Shown piece after piece: positions 14,895-26,056 of a DNA stretch of 64,000 nt (the stretch's first letter is position 1; every line of letters starts with the position of its first letter). The stretch is from CAZCEC01 sp964497615. Its GTDB lineage: Bacteria; Chloroflexota; Anaerolineae; Anaerolineales; UBA6663. The stretch covers positions 1 to 64,000 of the forward strand of contig CAZCEC010000014.1 of the NCBI GenBank assembly GCA_964497615.1, given 5' to 3'. Made by a program: the position numbers and the translations under genes. Under the pieces are notes generated by a model. It saw only the letters and a program-made list of their open reading frames with translations, ran no database searches and was not told the DNA's origin.

Positions 14895-15926
14895 GTGCCT
14901 GCGCCCGCCGCCCCACGGGTGGCCCTCGTCAAGTGGGGCCCAGCCGATGGCAACGCTGACGCCATCGGCGCCGAACTGCTCAGCCTCGGCCATTCCGTTA
15001 CCTTCTTCGAATACGATCAGCCGGTGCCCGAGCCGGCTGACGTTGTGTTGACCTTCGCGCCGCACAATCGCTGGTGGCCCATCGCGCAGCAGGTGGGCGC
15101 CCGGGCGGCCCCGCCGCGCCTCGTCCACTGGAACTTCGAAGGCGTGCCGGACGCGCGCCTCCCGCGGTCCGTCATCGCTGGGCTGGGCCTGGCCCGTTCT
15201 TGGCTGGGCGAGGCGCGCCACGGCCCCTCGGCTGGCGGGCGCTGGCTGGCCGCGCTGCCGCCCCTGGCCTGGGCCACGCGCCGGCTGCACAAGTTCCGCT
15301 ATGTAGGCGATTCACTGCGCTCCCTGCGCCGGGGCTGGCTCAGTGTCCAGGCCGACGTGTCCGAAAGGCATGCGGCCTTTTATCAGCGGCTGGGTGTGCC
15401 GGCCCGCTTCGTCCCCTGGGGCACCCCGCCCACCTGGCACGCGGACCTGAACCTCGAGCGCGATATTGACGTGTTGTGGATGGGCAAGCGCCGCGATGGC
15501 CGCCGGTCGGCCACGATTGACCAGGTGCGCGCGGCGCTGCGGCGGCAGGGCGTAGAGATGTACGTGGCCGACGGGGTGGAGCGGCCCTTCATCTTTGGCG
15601 ATGAGCGCACGCGTGTGCTCAACCGGACGAAGCTCGTCCTCAACATCAAGACGAGCGCGCACATCAGCGGTTTCACGTTCCGGTTTCACACCGTGGCGGG
15701 CAACCGGGCGCTGGTGGTGTCGGAGCCTTTCGAGAGCCACGTCTCGCGCTATCGGGCGGGCGAGCACTACGCCGTCGCGCCGCCCGAGCAGCTGGCGGAG
15801 AGAATCCTTTACTTGCTGAAGAATGAGAATGAGCGCCGGGCGCTGGCCGAGAACGCCTACCGGCTGGTGACCACCGAGATGACGCTGCGGGAGAGCGTGC
15901 GGAAGCTGCTGGCCGAGGGGGAGTAG
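14895..15926 (+). CDS. Glycosyltransferase, GT-B type (CgeB-like/family 1)
   Basis: 343 residues from a GTG at 14895, 19 bases after ridA. The C-terminal half has the usual GT-B donor-binding layout: DVLWMGKRRDGRR, NRTKLVLNIKTS, then FRFHTVAGNRALVVSEPFESHVS and a helix with the LAERILYLLKNENERRALAENA pattern common in glycosyltransferases that use nucleotide sugars. The N-terminal half is less conserved. Substrate and product are unknown. It ends one base before the convergent murA stop, so the two genes abut tail to tail. Confidence 0.75.
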   Translation: MPAPAAPRVALVKWGPADGNADAIGAELLSLGHSVTFFEYDQPVPEPADVVLTFAPHNRWWPIAQQVGARAAPPRLVHWNFEGVPDARLPRSVIAGLGLARSWLGEARHGPSAGGRWLAALPPLAWATRRLHKFRYVGDSLRSLRRGWLSVQADVSERHAAFYQRLGVPARFVPWGTPPTWHADLNLERDIDVLWMGKRRDGRRSATIDQVRAALRRQGVEMYVADGVERPFIFGDERTRVLNRTKLVLNIKTSAHISGFTFRFHTVAGNRALVVSEPFESHVSRYRAGEHYAVAPPEQLAERILYLLKNENERRALAENAYRLVTTEMTLRESVRKLLAEGE

Positions 15927-17210
15927 CTACGCGTCCACACGCTTGATCTGCGCGCCCAGCGCCTGGAGTTTCTCGTCAATCCGCTCGTAGCCGCGCTCGA
16001 TCTGGCCGATGTTGCGGATCACCGAGGTGCCGCGCGCGCACAGCGCCGCCAGCAGCAGCGACATGCCAGCGCGGATGTCGGGCGACTCCAGGTTCTCGCC
16101 CTGAAGCTGGTTCGGCCCCTGCACCAGGCAGCGATACGGGTCGCACAGGATGATGCGGGCGCCCATGCTCACCAGCTTGTCGGTGAAGTACATCCGGCCC
16201 GAGAACATCCAGTCGTGAAACAGCACCGTGCCCGCCGCCTGCGTCGCCACGGTGATGGCGATGCTGGTCAGATCGGTGGGGAAAGCAGGCCAGACGTTGG
16301 TCTTGATCTCGGGGATGGCGCCGCCCAGGTCGGGCACCACGGCCAGGTCCTGGCCACCGGCCACCAGCACGTCGTCGCCGTCGGTGGTCCACGTCACGCC
16401 CAGCTTGCCCAGCACCAGCCGGATCATGTCCAGGTGTGCCACCCCGGCATTCTCGATGCGCAACTCGCCTCCAGTCACGGCCGCCGCGCCGATGTAGCTC
16501 ACCACCTCCATGTAATCAGCCCCAATGGTGAACTCGCCGCCGCCCAGGCGCGCCACGCCTTCGATGACGAGGTGATTGGCGCCGATGTGGCTGATGCGCG
16601 CCCCCAGCAGGTTGAGGAAGTGGCACAGGTCCTGGACGTGGGGCTCGCCGGCGGCATTGCGGATGACGGTCACGCCCTGCGCCGTCACTGCGGCCATGAT
16701 GGCGTTCTCGGTGGCAGTCACGCTGGACTCGTCCAGCAGCAGCGGCGCGCCGCGCAGCCCGTCGGCCTGCATGTGGAAGTGCGCGTTCTCAAAATCAATC
16801 TTCGCCCCCAGGCCTTCCAGGGCCAGCAGGTGGGTATCGAGCCGCCGCCGGCCAATCACATCGCCGCCAGGCAGGGGCAGTTGAATCTCGCCGTGCCGCG
16901 CCAGCATGGGCCCGGCCACCAGCATCGAGGCCCGGATGCGGCGGCACAGGTCGGGGCTGGGCATCTGCCCCGACAGCCGTGGCGTGTGCAACCGCCAGGT
17001 GTGCGCCCCCAACGGCTCAACCTGCATGCCCAACTCGCAGACGATGTCGCGCATGGCGTGCACGTCGCGGATGTCGGGGACGTTGTGCAGCACGATTGGC
17101 TCGGCGGTGAGCAGGCTGGCGGCCAGCAGGGGCAGGGCCGCGTTCTTGTTGCCAGCGGGCCGCACCACGCCCGTGAGCGGCGCGCCGCCTTCGATGATGA
17201 ATTGTTCCAT
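15927..17210 (-). CDS. murA: UDP-GlcNAc 1-carboxyvinyltransferase, Asp-type active site
   Basis: 427 residues from the ATG at 17210, normal for MurA, which transfers enolpyruvate from PEP to UDP-GlcNAc in the first committed step of peptidoglycan synthesis. NKNAALPLL at residues 21-29 holds the conserved Lys22 and Asn23. The active-site loop reads PGGDVIGRRRLD, with Asp117 where most enzymes have the Cys alkylated by fosfomycin. Asp at this position is known from Mycobacterium and Chlamydia and gives fosfomycin insensitivity. The Asp and Arg of GRRRLDTHL and the EIKTN motif are present. Its presence implies that a peptidoglycan pathway is retained. Confidence 0.95.
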   Translation of the reverse strand: MEQFIIEGGAPLTGVVRPAGNKNAALPLLAASLLTAEPIVLHNVPDIRDVHAMRDIVCELGMQVEPLGAHTWRLHTPRLSGQMPSPDLCRRIRASMLVAGPMLARHGEIQLPLPGGDVIGRRRLDTHLLALEGLGAKIDFENAHFHMQADGLRGAPLLLDESSVTATENAIMAAVTAQGVTVIRNAAGEPHVQDLCHFLNLLGARISHIGANHLVIEGVARLGGGEFTIGADYMEVVSYIGAAAVTGGELRIENAGVAHLDMIRLVLGKLGVTWTTDGDDVLVAGGQDLAVVPDLGGAIPEIKTNVWPAFPTDLTSIAITVATQAAGTVLFHDWMFSGRMYFTDKLVSMGARIILCDPYRCLVQGPNQLQGENLESPDIRAGMSLLLAALCARGTSVIRNIGQIERGYERIDEKLQALGAQIKRVDA

Positions 17211-17285
17211 GCGGTCGATTTTACCCTTGCCGTGCAGGCTGTTCAACCGATGATTGGGCTACGGATATGGTAGAATCAACGCAAC

Positions 17286-18328
17286 ATGACCCAAGTGCCG
17301 CTCAAAGCGCCGGCTCCGCCCCAAGGCGTCATCGGCTCCCTGGTCACCGGCTTTGAGACGGTAAATGCCCGCCTCGAGCTCATTCTGCCGCCACTGGCGC
17401 TGGACCTGTTCCTCTGGCTGGGGCCCCATCTCTCCGTGCAGCGGCTGGTGCCCTCCGTCGTGCAGACGATGGAACGCCTGCTGCAGCCCGCCGGGGCCGA
17501 TGCCGTCACGCGCCAAAACGCGCAGACCCTGATCCAGATGGTGGAGGCGTTTGGGGCGCACTTCAACGTCTTCTCGTTTCTGAGCACCGCGCCGCTGGGG
17601 CTGCCCAGCCTGGTGGCGGGCCGTGCTCCCGATCTCTCGCCGGCCGGTGCGCCCGTGTTCTGGCATGTCACCAGCCTGGGCCAATATCTGCTGGCCGTGG
17701 GGGTGTTCGTTTTGCTGGGGCTGCTGCTGGGTACGTTCTACTTCGGCGGCATCGCGCAGCAGGTGCGCGACAAGCAGGTGCGCTGGGGGCAACTCTTCCG
17801 GCAGGTGTGGGGCGATTGGGCACGGCTGACTGCTCTGGGGGCGCTGGCGCTGGTGATCTGCCTGGTGCTGGGCACACCCATCCTCATCCTCACCGGCGTC
17901 ATCACCTTCCTCAGTCCCGTCATCGGGGCGCTGGTGTGGGTGGGCGGGCTGACCCTGTTGTTGTGGGTGTNNNNNNNNNNAACGCCGCCTGCGCGGGCTT
18001 CAGCTACGCGATGCTGCTCCAGCGGCGAAGCTTGTTTGGCGCGCTGTGGGACAGCGCCCGGCTGGTGCAGTTTAGCTTGCCGCAGGCGGCCAGCCTATTC
18101 GTCGTGATCGTCATCGTCAACTACGGCCTGTCGCTGGTGTGGAACATCCCGCCCGACGACTCGTGGCTGCTGCTGCTGGGCGTGGCCGGACATGCGCTGA
18201 TTTCGACCGCCCTCGTGGCGGCGACCTTTGTGTTCTATCAGGACCGGTATCGGTGGTGGATGGAAGTGCGCCGGGGGCTGGCGGCGCGGGCCCAGGCGGG
18301 CGGGCGCGGCCTGCGGCCCAAGTCGTAA
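17286..18328 (+). CDS. Polytopic membrane protein, interrupted by an assembly gap
   Basis: One gene is split by ten N at 17971-17980; the reading frame before and after differs by one base, so the true gap length is not ten. The upstream part (about 228 residues) has hydrophobic segments near residues 35-50, 135-155, 180-200 and 205-228. The downstream part (about 115 residues) has two more and a basic C-terminus. No family is recognised; the layout resembles DUF-type integral membrane proteins. TAGAAT at 17271-17276 lies only 9 bases before the ATG, suggesting a leaderless transcript. It is divergent from murA and followed by gyrB. Confidence 0.65.
17971..17980. other. Assembly gap (10 N)
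   Basis: Ten consecutive N inside the membrane protein gene. The flanking coding frames do not agree, so the gap is a placeholder of estimated size. Confidence 0.99.
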
Positions 18329-18357
18329 TTCTATTTCTGGGATGGAGTTGCAAAGCT

Positions 18358-20307
<1,950 letters not shown>

Positions 20308-20322
20308 GTTCAGGAGGTAGCC

Positions 20323-20703
20323 ATGGCTGACCGCAAGATTGTGCAGATCATGCCTTCGGAGGGGTGGGGGGCCACATTTGATGACGGGGACGAAGAGATC
20401 ATTTCCCCGCTGGTGGGGTGGGCGCTGGTGCAGGAGGCCGGGGGGGCTACGGCCGTCGTGGGACTGGTGGCCTCCGACAATGAGGTGACCCTGGCCGATG
20501 CCGACGACGACTTCAAGGGCTACGTCTTCCTGCGCACCGCGCTGGCTGAGGCGTTGGACCTCGACGAGGACGTGTTCGCAGACGAGGACTTCGACGAGGA
20601 GTTCGACGACGACGACTTTGAGGACGACGACGGCGACGATGGCGCCGGCGGCGCCCTGGATGATGGCCCCGCCTTCGACCCGAAGGCGGGGCACCTCAAC
20701 TAA
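20323..20703 (+). CDS. Asp/Glu-rich protein of unknown function downstream of gyrB
   Basis: 126 residues; AGGAGGT ends 4 bases before the ATG. The first ~75 residues look folded (alternating hydrophobic strands, GWGATFDDGDEEIISPLVGW); the remainder is mostly Asp and Glu with Phe (FDEEFDDDDFEDDD). It starts 15 bases after gyrB, so it is probably co-transcribed with it. The acidic tail could mimic nucleic acid or act as a disordered linker, but that is a guess. No family is recognised. A hairpin about 100 bases downstream probably ends the transcript. Confidence 0.75.
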   Translation: MADRKIVQIMPSEGWGATFDDGDEEIISPLVGWALVQEAGGATAVVGLVASDNEVTLADADDDFKGYVFLRTALAEALDLDEDVFADEDFDEEFDDDDFEDDDGDDGAGGALDDGPAFDPKAGHLN

Positions 20704-20800
20704 GCCCTCCCGCCCATTCCTTCGCCTCCGCCACCCCTGTAGGACTGTTTCGGACCCCGCCCTGCGCGCCCGCCCGACAACCGCATCAGGCCGCCGCCGC

Positions 20801-20825
20801 TAGCCCGCACCATCCGGCCGGGCTA
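20801..20825 (+). terminator. Hairpin terminator after the gyrB-acidic protein pair
   Basis: TAGCCCG (20801-20807) pairs with CGGGCTA (20819-20825), followed by TCGTGTTTGCG, a weak U tract. Confidence 0.5.
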
Positions 20826-20883
20826 TCGTGTTTGCGTACGCAACTCGGCGCAGCTCTGGCTGCTATTTCAGGAGGTGTTCACG

Positions 20884-21099
20884 ATGAACAGCGATGTATT
20901 CGCGGGCAAGTGGAAGCAATTGAAGGGGTCGATGCGCGAGTGGTGGGGCGAACTTACCGATGACGACCTGGAGCGCATCGCCGGCAAGAAGGACAAGCTG
21001 GTGGGCATCCTGCAAGAGCGCTATGGCTGGACGCGCGAGCGCGCTGAGGATGAGGTGATGGCCCGGCTGCGCGACTACGAGACCACGCCGCTGCGGTAA
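20884..21099 (+). CDS. CsbD family stress-response protein
   Basis: 71 residues. The N-terminal MNSDVFAGKWKQLKGSMREWWGELTDDDLERIAGKKDKL is the CsbD signature, and the C-terminal half (LQERYGWTRERAEDEVMARL) also fits the family. CsbD proteins are small, hydrophilic and induced by general or phosphate stress; their mechanism is unknown. AGGAGGT lies 8 bases before the ATG at 20884, preferred over an in-frame ATG 9 bases upstream that sits on the ribosome-binding site. A strong hairpin follows, so it is a single-gene unit. Confidence 0.92.
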   Translation: MNSDVFAGKWKQLKGSMREWWGELTDDDLERIAGKKDKLVGILQERYGWTRERAEDEVMARLRDYETTPLR

Positions 21100-21132
21100 C
21101 CCACGCCTTGAGGGTCAATTCAGATTGGCCTG

Positions 21133-21170
21133 GCCCCCTTCGGCGCCAGCACCCTGGCGCTGAAGGGGGC
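21133..21170 (+). terminator. Strong hairpin terminator after csbD-like gene
   Basis: GCCCCCTTCGGCGCCAG pairs with CTGGCGCTGAAGGGGGC around a short CACC loop, with one mismatch. It is followed by GCTTGTGTTG, so the U tract is weak but the stem is about 17 base pairs. Confidence 0.65.
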
Positions 21171-21199
21171 GCTTGTGTTGCGGCGCGGCGAGGTGAGCC

Positions 21200-22552
21200 A
21201 TGAATTCACGCAGAGACGAGCCCCAGACCATCATGCCGGCCACTGTTCAAGATTGGACACCGGCCGCAGTGTTCCGCGCCACCGTGGTCGTGCTGGTCGT
21301 CGGGTTGGGGTTCTGGCTGCTGTTTGCGGCCCGCCAGGCCCTGTTTAGCCTGTTCGCCGCAGTCGTCATCAGCACAGCTCTCGGCCCGACGGTGGGCTGG
21401 CTGCAGCGGCGCGGCGTGCCGCGCGGCCTGGGCGTCATCCTGATTTACGTCGGGCTGTTTGGTCTGGCGGCGGCGGTCATCCTCATGCTGGCCCCAGTGG
21501 TGGTGGAGCAGGGGCCGCGCATCCTGGCGGCCCTGGGCGGCTTCTACACGGAAGTCATGCTGGCGCTGCACACTTCGCCCAGCCGCGTGCTGCAGCGACT
21601 GGCGCTGCAATTTCCACTCACGTTGAGCATGGACGCCTCCGCGGGGCAAACCGGCGAGACGCTGGACGCGGTCGCGCAGGCCATGCACTATCTCGGGCTG
21701 GCCGGCGACGGCCTGTTCCTCCTGGCGGCTGTGCTGCTGCTGGCTTTCTATTGGACGCTGGAGCGCGAGCGGGTGCTGCGGTCACTTTTGCGCCTGCTGC
21801 CGGCGGCCCGGCGCGAGGGCGCCCGCCATTTGCTGATGGAGTCGGAGGCGCGGGTGGGCGGCTACATTCGCGGGGTAGCGCTGCTGTGCGTCATCGTCGG
21901 CGCGCTGGCCTTTTGGGCCTACACCGCCGTCGGGCTGCCCAATGCGCTGCTCTTGGGGCTGGCCGCAGGGCTGCTTGAGGCTGTGCCGGTGGTGGGGCCG
22001 GCCCTGGGGGCGCTGCCGGCGGTAGTGGTGGCGTTCACCGTCAGTCCATCGGCGGTGGTCTGGGTCCTGGCGGCGACGGCCGCCATCCAACTGCTCGAAA
22101 ACGCGGTGCTGGTCCCGCGCGTGATGCGGCAAGCGGTGGGCGTCAACCCGGTGGTCACGCTCCTGGCCGTTGTGGGATTGGGCCGCTTGTTTGNNNNNNN
22201 NNNCTTCTCGTCGGTGTCGCTGGTCGGGCCGCTCGCCAACGCGTTGGCGATCCCGCTGGCGGCTGTAGCCCAATTGCTCCTCGATCGCTACGTGCGGAAT
22301 GGAAACGGGACGGCCGGCCCATTGGCGGGACGCGACCGTTTGAGCGTGCTGCGCATAGAGGCCCAGGAACTGGCGCTCGATGCCCGGAAGCAACTGCTGG
22401 CCAACGCCGCCAACCCGGCTGGCGACGACGATCCATTGGAAGATGACTTGGAGGCTATGGCCGCCGACCTGGATTCGCTGCTGGCGCAGGCCACGGCGCC
22501 GGCGCTCCCCGCCAGGCCGGCCAGCCTGGATGGGCGTGAAGAGGCGGCATGA
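21200..22552 (+). CDS. AI-2E/PerM family transporter (first of pair), contains assembly gap
   Basis: About 450 residues. Typical AI-2E family layout: two N-terminal helices (residues ~27-60), a third at ~75-100, a less hydrophobic loop, then four or more C-terminal helices with the family pattern ALLLGLAAGLLEAVPVVGPALGALPAVVVA. Ten N at 22194-22203 hide a few residues of the last membrane region but keep the frame. The ~90-residue C-terminal tail is hydrophilic and acidic. Members include TqsA and Na+/H+ or amino-acid exporters, so the substrate is unknown. The last four bases overlap the start of the next gene (ATGA). Confidence 0.85.
   Translation: MNSRRDEPQTIMPATVQDWTPAAVFRATVVVLVVGLGFWLLFAARQALFSLFAAVVISTALGPTVGWLQRRGVPRGLGVILIYVGLFGLAAAVILMLAPVVVEQGPRILAALGGFYTEVMLALHTSPSRVLQRLALQFPLTLSMDASAGQTGETLDAVAQAMHYLGLAGDGLFLLAAVLLLAFYWTLERERVLRSLLRLLPAARREGARHLLMESEARVGGYIRGVALLCVIVGALAFWAYTAVGLPNALLLGLAAGLLEAVPVVGPALGALPAVVVAFTVSPSAVVWVLAATAAIQLLENAVLVPRVMRQAVGVNPVVTLLAVVGLGRLFXXXXFSSVSLVGPLANALAIPLAAVAQLLLDRYVRNGNGTAGPLAGRDRLSVLRIEAQELALDARKQLLANAANPAGDDDPLEDDLEAMAADLDSLLAQATAPALPARPASLDGREEAA
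22194..22203. other. Assembly gap (10 N)
   Basis: Ten N within the first AI-2E-family gene. The coding frame is continuous across it. Confidence 0.99.
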
Positions 22553-23730
22553 AGAGGCTGGCGCTCTCGGCGGCGGCGGGCGTGGGCGCGCTGGCAGCGG
22601 CACTGGTACTGTGGAACTTTCGCGCGGTGGCGGTGCTGTTCGTGTTGTCGTTGGCCGTGGCGGCCGCTATCAGGCCCCTGGTCACCCACCCGCTGCGTTG
22701 GGGCTGGCCGCGCTGGCTGGCTCAAGGGACGGCCTACCTGCTTGTCTTGGGGCTACTAGGGGCGGTGATCGGGCTGGCCGCTGGGCCGGTGCTTGACGAT
22801 GTGGGCGCCCTGGCGGACAGCTTCACGCTTGCCTATGAGCACGCCTGGAGCACCTGGCCCGAAGAGGGCACCGCGGCGCAGCAGGCGGTGGCGGCCTGGC
22901 TGCCTCCCCCTCCCGATTTGTATGCCGCTCTGGCCGGTCCGGCCGGCACCTCGCTGAGGCGGAGCCTGCTGGGCGTCACCCTCAACGTGTTCGACTGGCT
23001 GGGCAGCGCCGCGCTTGTGCTCATGCTCAGCGTATATTGGGGCGCGGATCAGGCGCGCACCGAGCGGCTATGGCTGTCGGTGCTGCCCGCCGACAGCCGC
23101 GCCCGGGCCCGCGAACTGTGGCGCTCCATCGAGCACGGCGTTGGCTCCTACCTCCGCAGCGAAGTGGCCCAAAGCCTGCTGGCCGGTGTGCTGCTGGGGT
23201 TGGGCTATTGGGCGTTAGGTCTGCGCTATCCAGCGCTCCTGGCGGTGCTAACCGCGCTGGCCTGGCTGATCCCCTGGTTGGGGGCGGTGCTGGCGCTTGT
23301 CCCGGTGCTGCTCGTGGCGTCCACTCAGGGGACGGGCCTGGTGGTGCTGGCTGGCCTGTATACCCTGCTCATCTTCGGGCTGCTGGAGTTTGGGGTCGAG
23401 CCGCGCCTATACAGCCGGCGGCAGCACAGCTCATTGCTCGTGGCCTTGCTGCTCGTCGGGCTAGGCGAAGGCTTTGGACTGCCGGGCGTGCTGGCGGCTC
23501 CCTTGGTGGCCGCGGCGATCCACATCGGTCTGACGCGTCTGGTGGCGGCCGGCGAAACCGAGACTGACGCAACCCTGGCGGCGCGGCACGCGGCGCTGCG
23601 GGCGCGCCTGGACGCACTGCGCCGGACCCTGGCCGACAGCGCGCCGGGGGCGGCGCCACAAGTGGTGAGCCTGGCTGAACGGCTGCAACGCCTCGTGGAT
23701 CAAACGGGCGAGGCGCTGCGGATGCAGTAG
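22549..23730 (+). CDS. AI-2E/PerM family transporter (second of pair)
   Basis: 393 residues with the same arrangement as its neighbour: two helices at residues ~5-65, a loop with an alpha-helical TWPEEGTAAQQAVAAWLPPP segment, then helices from ~215 on including YPALLAVLTALAWLIPWLGAVLALVPVLLVA. It starts inside the last codons of the first permease gene (ATGA overlap), so the two are translated together. The two proteins are clearly different in sequence, which suggests a heteromeric complex or an old duplication. Substrate unknown. Confidence 0.83.
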   Translation: MKRLALSAAAGVGALAAALVLWNFRAVAVLFVLSLAVAAAIRPLVTHPLRWGWPRWLAQGTAYLLVLGLLGAVIGLAAGPVLDDVGALADSFTLAYEHAWSTWPEEGTAAQQAVAAWLPPPPDLYAALAGPAGTSLRRSLLGVTLNVFDWLGSAALVLMLSVYWGADQARTERLWLSVLPADSRARARELWRSIEHGVGSYLRSEVAQSLLAGVLLGLGYWALGLRYPALLAVLTALAWLIPWLGAVLALVPVLLVASTQGTGLVVLAGLYTLLIFGLLEFGVEPRLYSRRQHSSLLVALLLVGLGEGFGLPGVLAAPLVAAAIHIGLTRLVAAGETETDATLAARHAALRARLDALRRTLADSAPGAAPQVVSLAERLQRLVDQTGEALRMQ

Positions 23731-23737
23731 ACGCGTC

Positions 23738-23845
23738 TCAGCGCCGATCTTCTACCTCTATGAGCGTGGCGCTCCACGGGCAGTAGCGCTGCACATTGTC
23801 AATGAACTCGGCCAGGTTGGCCTCGACGTATCTTGCGGGACTACG
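23738..23845 (-). pseudogene. Possible gene fragment (35 codons, no start)
   Basis: On the minus strand an open frame without a usable start codon ends at a TGA (23738-23740) and encodes a protein-like stretch containing YVEANLAEFIDNV and CPWSATLIEVEDRR. It lies between a permease and a kinase gene that both run on the plus strand. It may be the tail of a decayed gene. I cannot name a family, and it could be chance. Confidence 0.2.
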
Positions 23846-23862
23846 CTATACTTCGGCCCGCC

Positions 23863-25950
23863 ATGGCTCTCACCCCTGACTCTCTACTCTACAATCGATA
23901 TCGAATCCGCGCCGAACTGGGCCGCGGCGGTATGGGCGCGGTGTATCACGGCCACGATGAAAACCTGAACGTGGACGTGGCGATCAAGGAAAACCTGTTC
24001 GTTTCGCCTGAATATGCCCAGCAGTTCCGGCGCGAAGCCACCCTGCTCGCTTCTCTGCGCCACCCCAGCCTGCCGCGCGTCACCGACCACTTTGTGATCC
24101 CTGACCAGGGCCAGTACCTGGTGATGGACTTCGTGGCCGGCGTGGATGCCCGCCAGAAGCTGCTGGACCACAAGGGGCCGCTGCCCGAGGCCGAGGTGCT
24201 GCGTTGGGCGCGCGACATCCTGGACGCGCTGGTGTATCTGCACTCCCGCCCGCAGCCTGTCGTTCACCGCGATATTAAGCCTGGCAACGTCAAGATCACG
24301 CCCGAGGGCCGCGCGGTGCTGGTGGACTTTGGCCTGGCCAAGGTGCACGATGACGCCCAGGCCACCGCCGCCGGGGCCAAGGCCCTCAGCCCTGGCTTCT
24401 CGCCGCCCGAGCAGTACGGCGCGGGCCGCACCGATCCGCGGTCCGACCTGTATGCGCTGGGCGCGACGCTCTATGCCCTGCTGGCCGGCCAGGCGCCGCC
24501 CGACAGCCTGGACCGGGCCCTCGGCAAGACCCCGCTCATTCCCCTGCGGACGCTCAATCCGGAGGTGTCGCCCATGGTGGCGACCGCCATCGAGCGAGCG
24601 CTGGCGCTCAAGCCGGACGAGCGCTTCCGCAATGCCAGCGAGTTTCTGGCTTCCATCGGGCGTGACGACCGCACCGCGCAAGCGGCGGCCGTGGCGACCG
24701 TGCACCGCCCGCCCGATGTGGCCGGCGTGACGGTGATCTCGAAGCCCGCCGCTGGCGGCGCTGCGCCCGGCACGCCAGCCGCCGTGCCCGCTGCTGCGCC
24801 GCGCCGGTCGCCGTTGATGCTCCTTGGCATCCTGGGACTGCTGCTGGTGCTGGTGGTGGGGGGCGGGGGGGTGCTGTACGCGATGGGGGTGTTCAGCCCC
24901 GCGGCCACGCCCACCGCCACCACCGCGCCCCCCACCGACACCGAACCCGCGGTGATCATCGAGCCAACCGCTACGCTCGCGCCCAGCGATACGGCGGCAC
25001 CCGCCGCGACGGACACGCCTGCGCCAACCGGCACTGCCACCGCGGAGCCTTCGCCCACGCCCGCGCCCACCGACACGCCTGCGGCCCCCACCGACACGCC
25101 GCCGCCTGCCGCCACGCCCGTTGGCGGCGGCGTCACAGGCCAGATCGCCTTTGTGAGCGAGCGCACCGGCCGTCCGCAAATATTCCTGATGGATGCCGAC
25201 GGCAATAACCAGGTCCAGGTGACGGATGTGCAGGACGGCGCCTGCCAGCCGGCCTGGTCGCCGGACGGGCAGCACCTGCTCTTTACCACGCCCTGCAACG
25301 CCAAGCGCGAGCAGTATCCCGGCAGCGCCATCTACATCATCAACCCGGACGGCAGCGGCTTGCGGCCCTTCATCACGCTGCTGGGCGGGACCTTCGACGC
25401 GGATTGGAGCGCGGGCGGCGTGGCTTTTGTGTTCCTCGACCAGCAGCGGCCGCAAATCTTCGTCGCCGATGACCAGGGCGCGGGCGCCACGCGCATCAGC
25501 GCCGAGCGCTCCGGCGACAGCCAGCCCAGTTGGTCGCCGGATGGGGAACGGCTGGCCTTCCGCAACAACTCGCGCAGCGGCCGGCCCACCATCTATTGGA
25601 TGTTTCGCGACGGCACGTTTGCAGGCGGCGGCGCCAATCCCGACACCGTCACCCGCGATGTGGACGCCGGCTACCCGGCCTGGTCGCCCGACGGCCAATT
25701 CATCACATTCATGGTGGGCACCAATGTCTGGATCGCGGGCTGGGATCAGCTTGGGTTTGGCGCCCTGCAACTGACCACCAGCGGCCCCAATGCCGATCCC
25801 GCCTGGTCGCCTGATTCGCAGTGGATTGTGTTCGAATCCTGGCGCGACGCCGCGCAGCATGACATCTATCGCATGACGTTCACCGGCAGCCAAGTGACGC
25901 GCCTGACGAACGATCCGGCGCTGGACTATCAGCCGGCCTGGCGCCCGTAA
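23863..25950 (+). CDS. Ser/Thr protein kinase with transmembrane helix and TolB/PD40 beta-propeller
   Basis: 695 residues. Residues ~12-270 are a PknB-type kinase: GRGGMGAVY glycine loop, VAIKE Lys, HRDIKPGNV catalytic loop, DFGLAK metal motif, and SPPEQYG as the activation/P+1 region. One transmembrane helix follows (about 315-345), then a Pro/Thr/Ala-rich linker (345-425), then about five PD40 blades (AWSPDGQ/SWSPDGE/DPAWSPDS patterns) to the end. The topology implies a cytoplasmic kinase with an outside propeller sensor. TATACT at 23847-23852 and a weak TCGACG -35 place the transcription start almost at the ATG (leaderless). A start ten codons upstream would overlap this promoter. Confidence 0.9.
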   Translation: MALTPDSLLYNRYRIRAELGRGGMGAVYHGHDENLNVDVAIKENLFVSPEYAQQFRREATLLASLRHPSLPRVTDHFVIPDQGQYLVMDFVAGVDARQKLLDHKGPLPEAEVLRWARDILDALVYLHSRPQPVVHRDIKPGNVKITPEGRAVLVDFGLAKVHDDAQATAAGAKALSPGFSPPEQYGAGRTDPRSDLYALGATLYALLAGQAPPDSLDRALGKTPLIPLRTLNPEVSPMVATAIERALALKPDERFRNASEFLASIGRDDRTAQAAAVATVHRPPDVAGVTVISKPAAGGAAPGTPAAVPAAAPRRSPLMLLGILGLLLVLVVGGGGVLYAMGVFSPAATPTATTAPPTDTEPAVIIEPTATLAPSDTAAPAATDTPAPTGTATAEPSPTPAPTDTPAAPTDTPPPAATPVGGGVTGQIAFVSERTGRPQIFLMDADGNNQVQVTDVQDGACQPAWSPDGQHLLFTTPCNAKREQYPGSAIYIINPDGSGLRPFITLLGGTFDADWSAGGVAFVFLDQQRPQIFVADDQGAGATRISAERSGDSQPSWSPDGERLAFRNNSRSGRPTIYWMFRDGTFAGGGANPDTVTRDVDAGYPAWSPDGQFITFMVGTNVWIAGWDQLGFGALQLTTSGPNADPAWSPDSQWIVFESWRDAAQHDIYRMTFTGSQVTRLTNDPALDYQPAWRP

Positions 25951-26056
25951 CATGACCAATATCACTGTTGCTGGCCGCCGCTTTGCGTGATAATGCCGGG
26001 GACAGCCGGGTCTAAACGGACCCGAACAATCCGATATTATGTCCCAGGAGCAGGCC

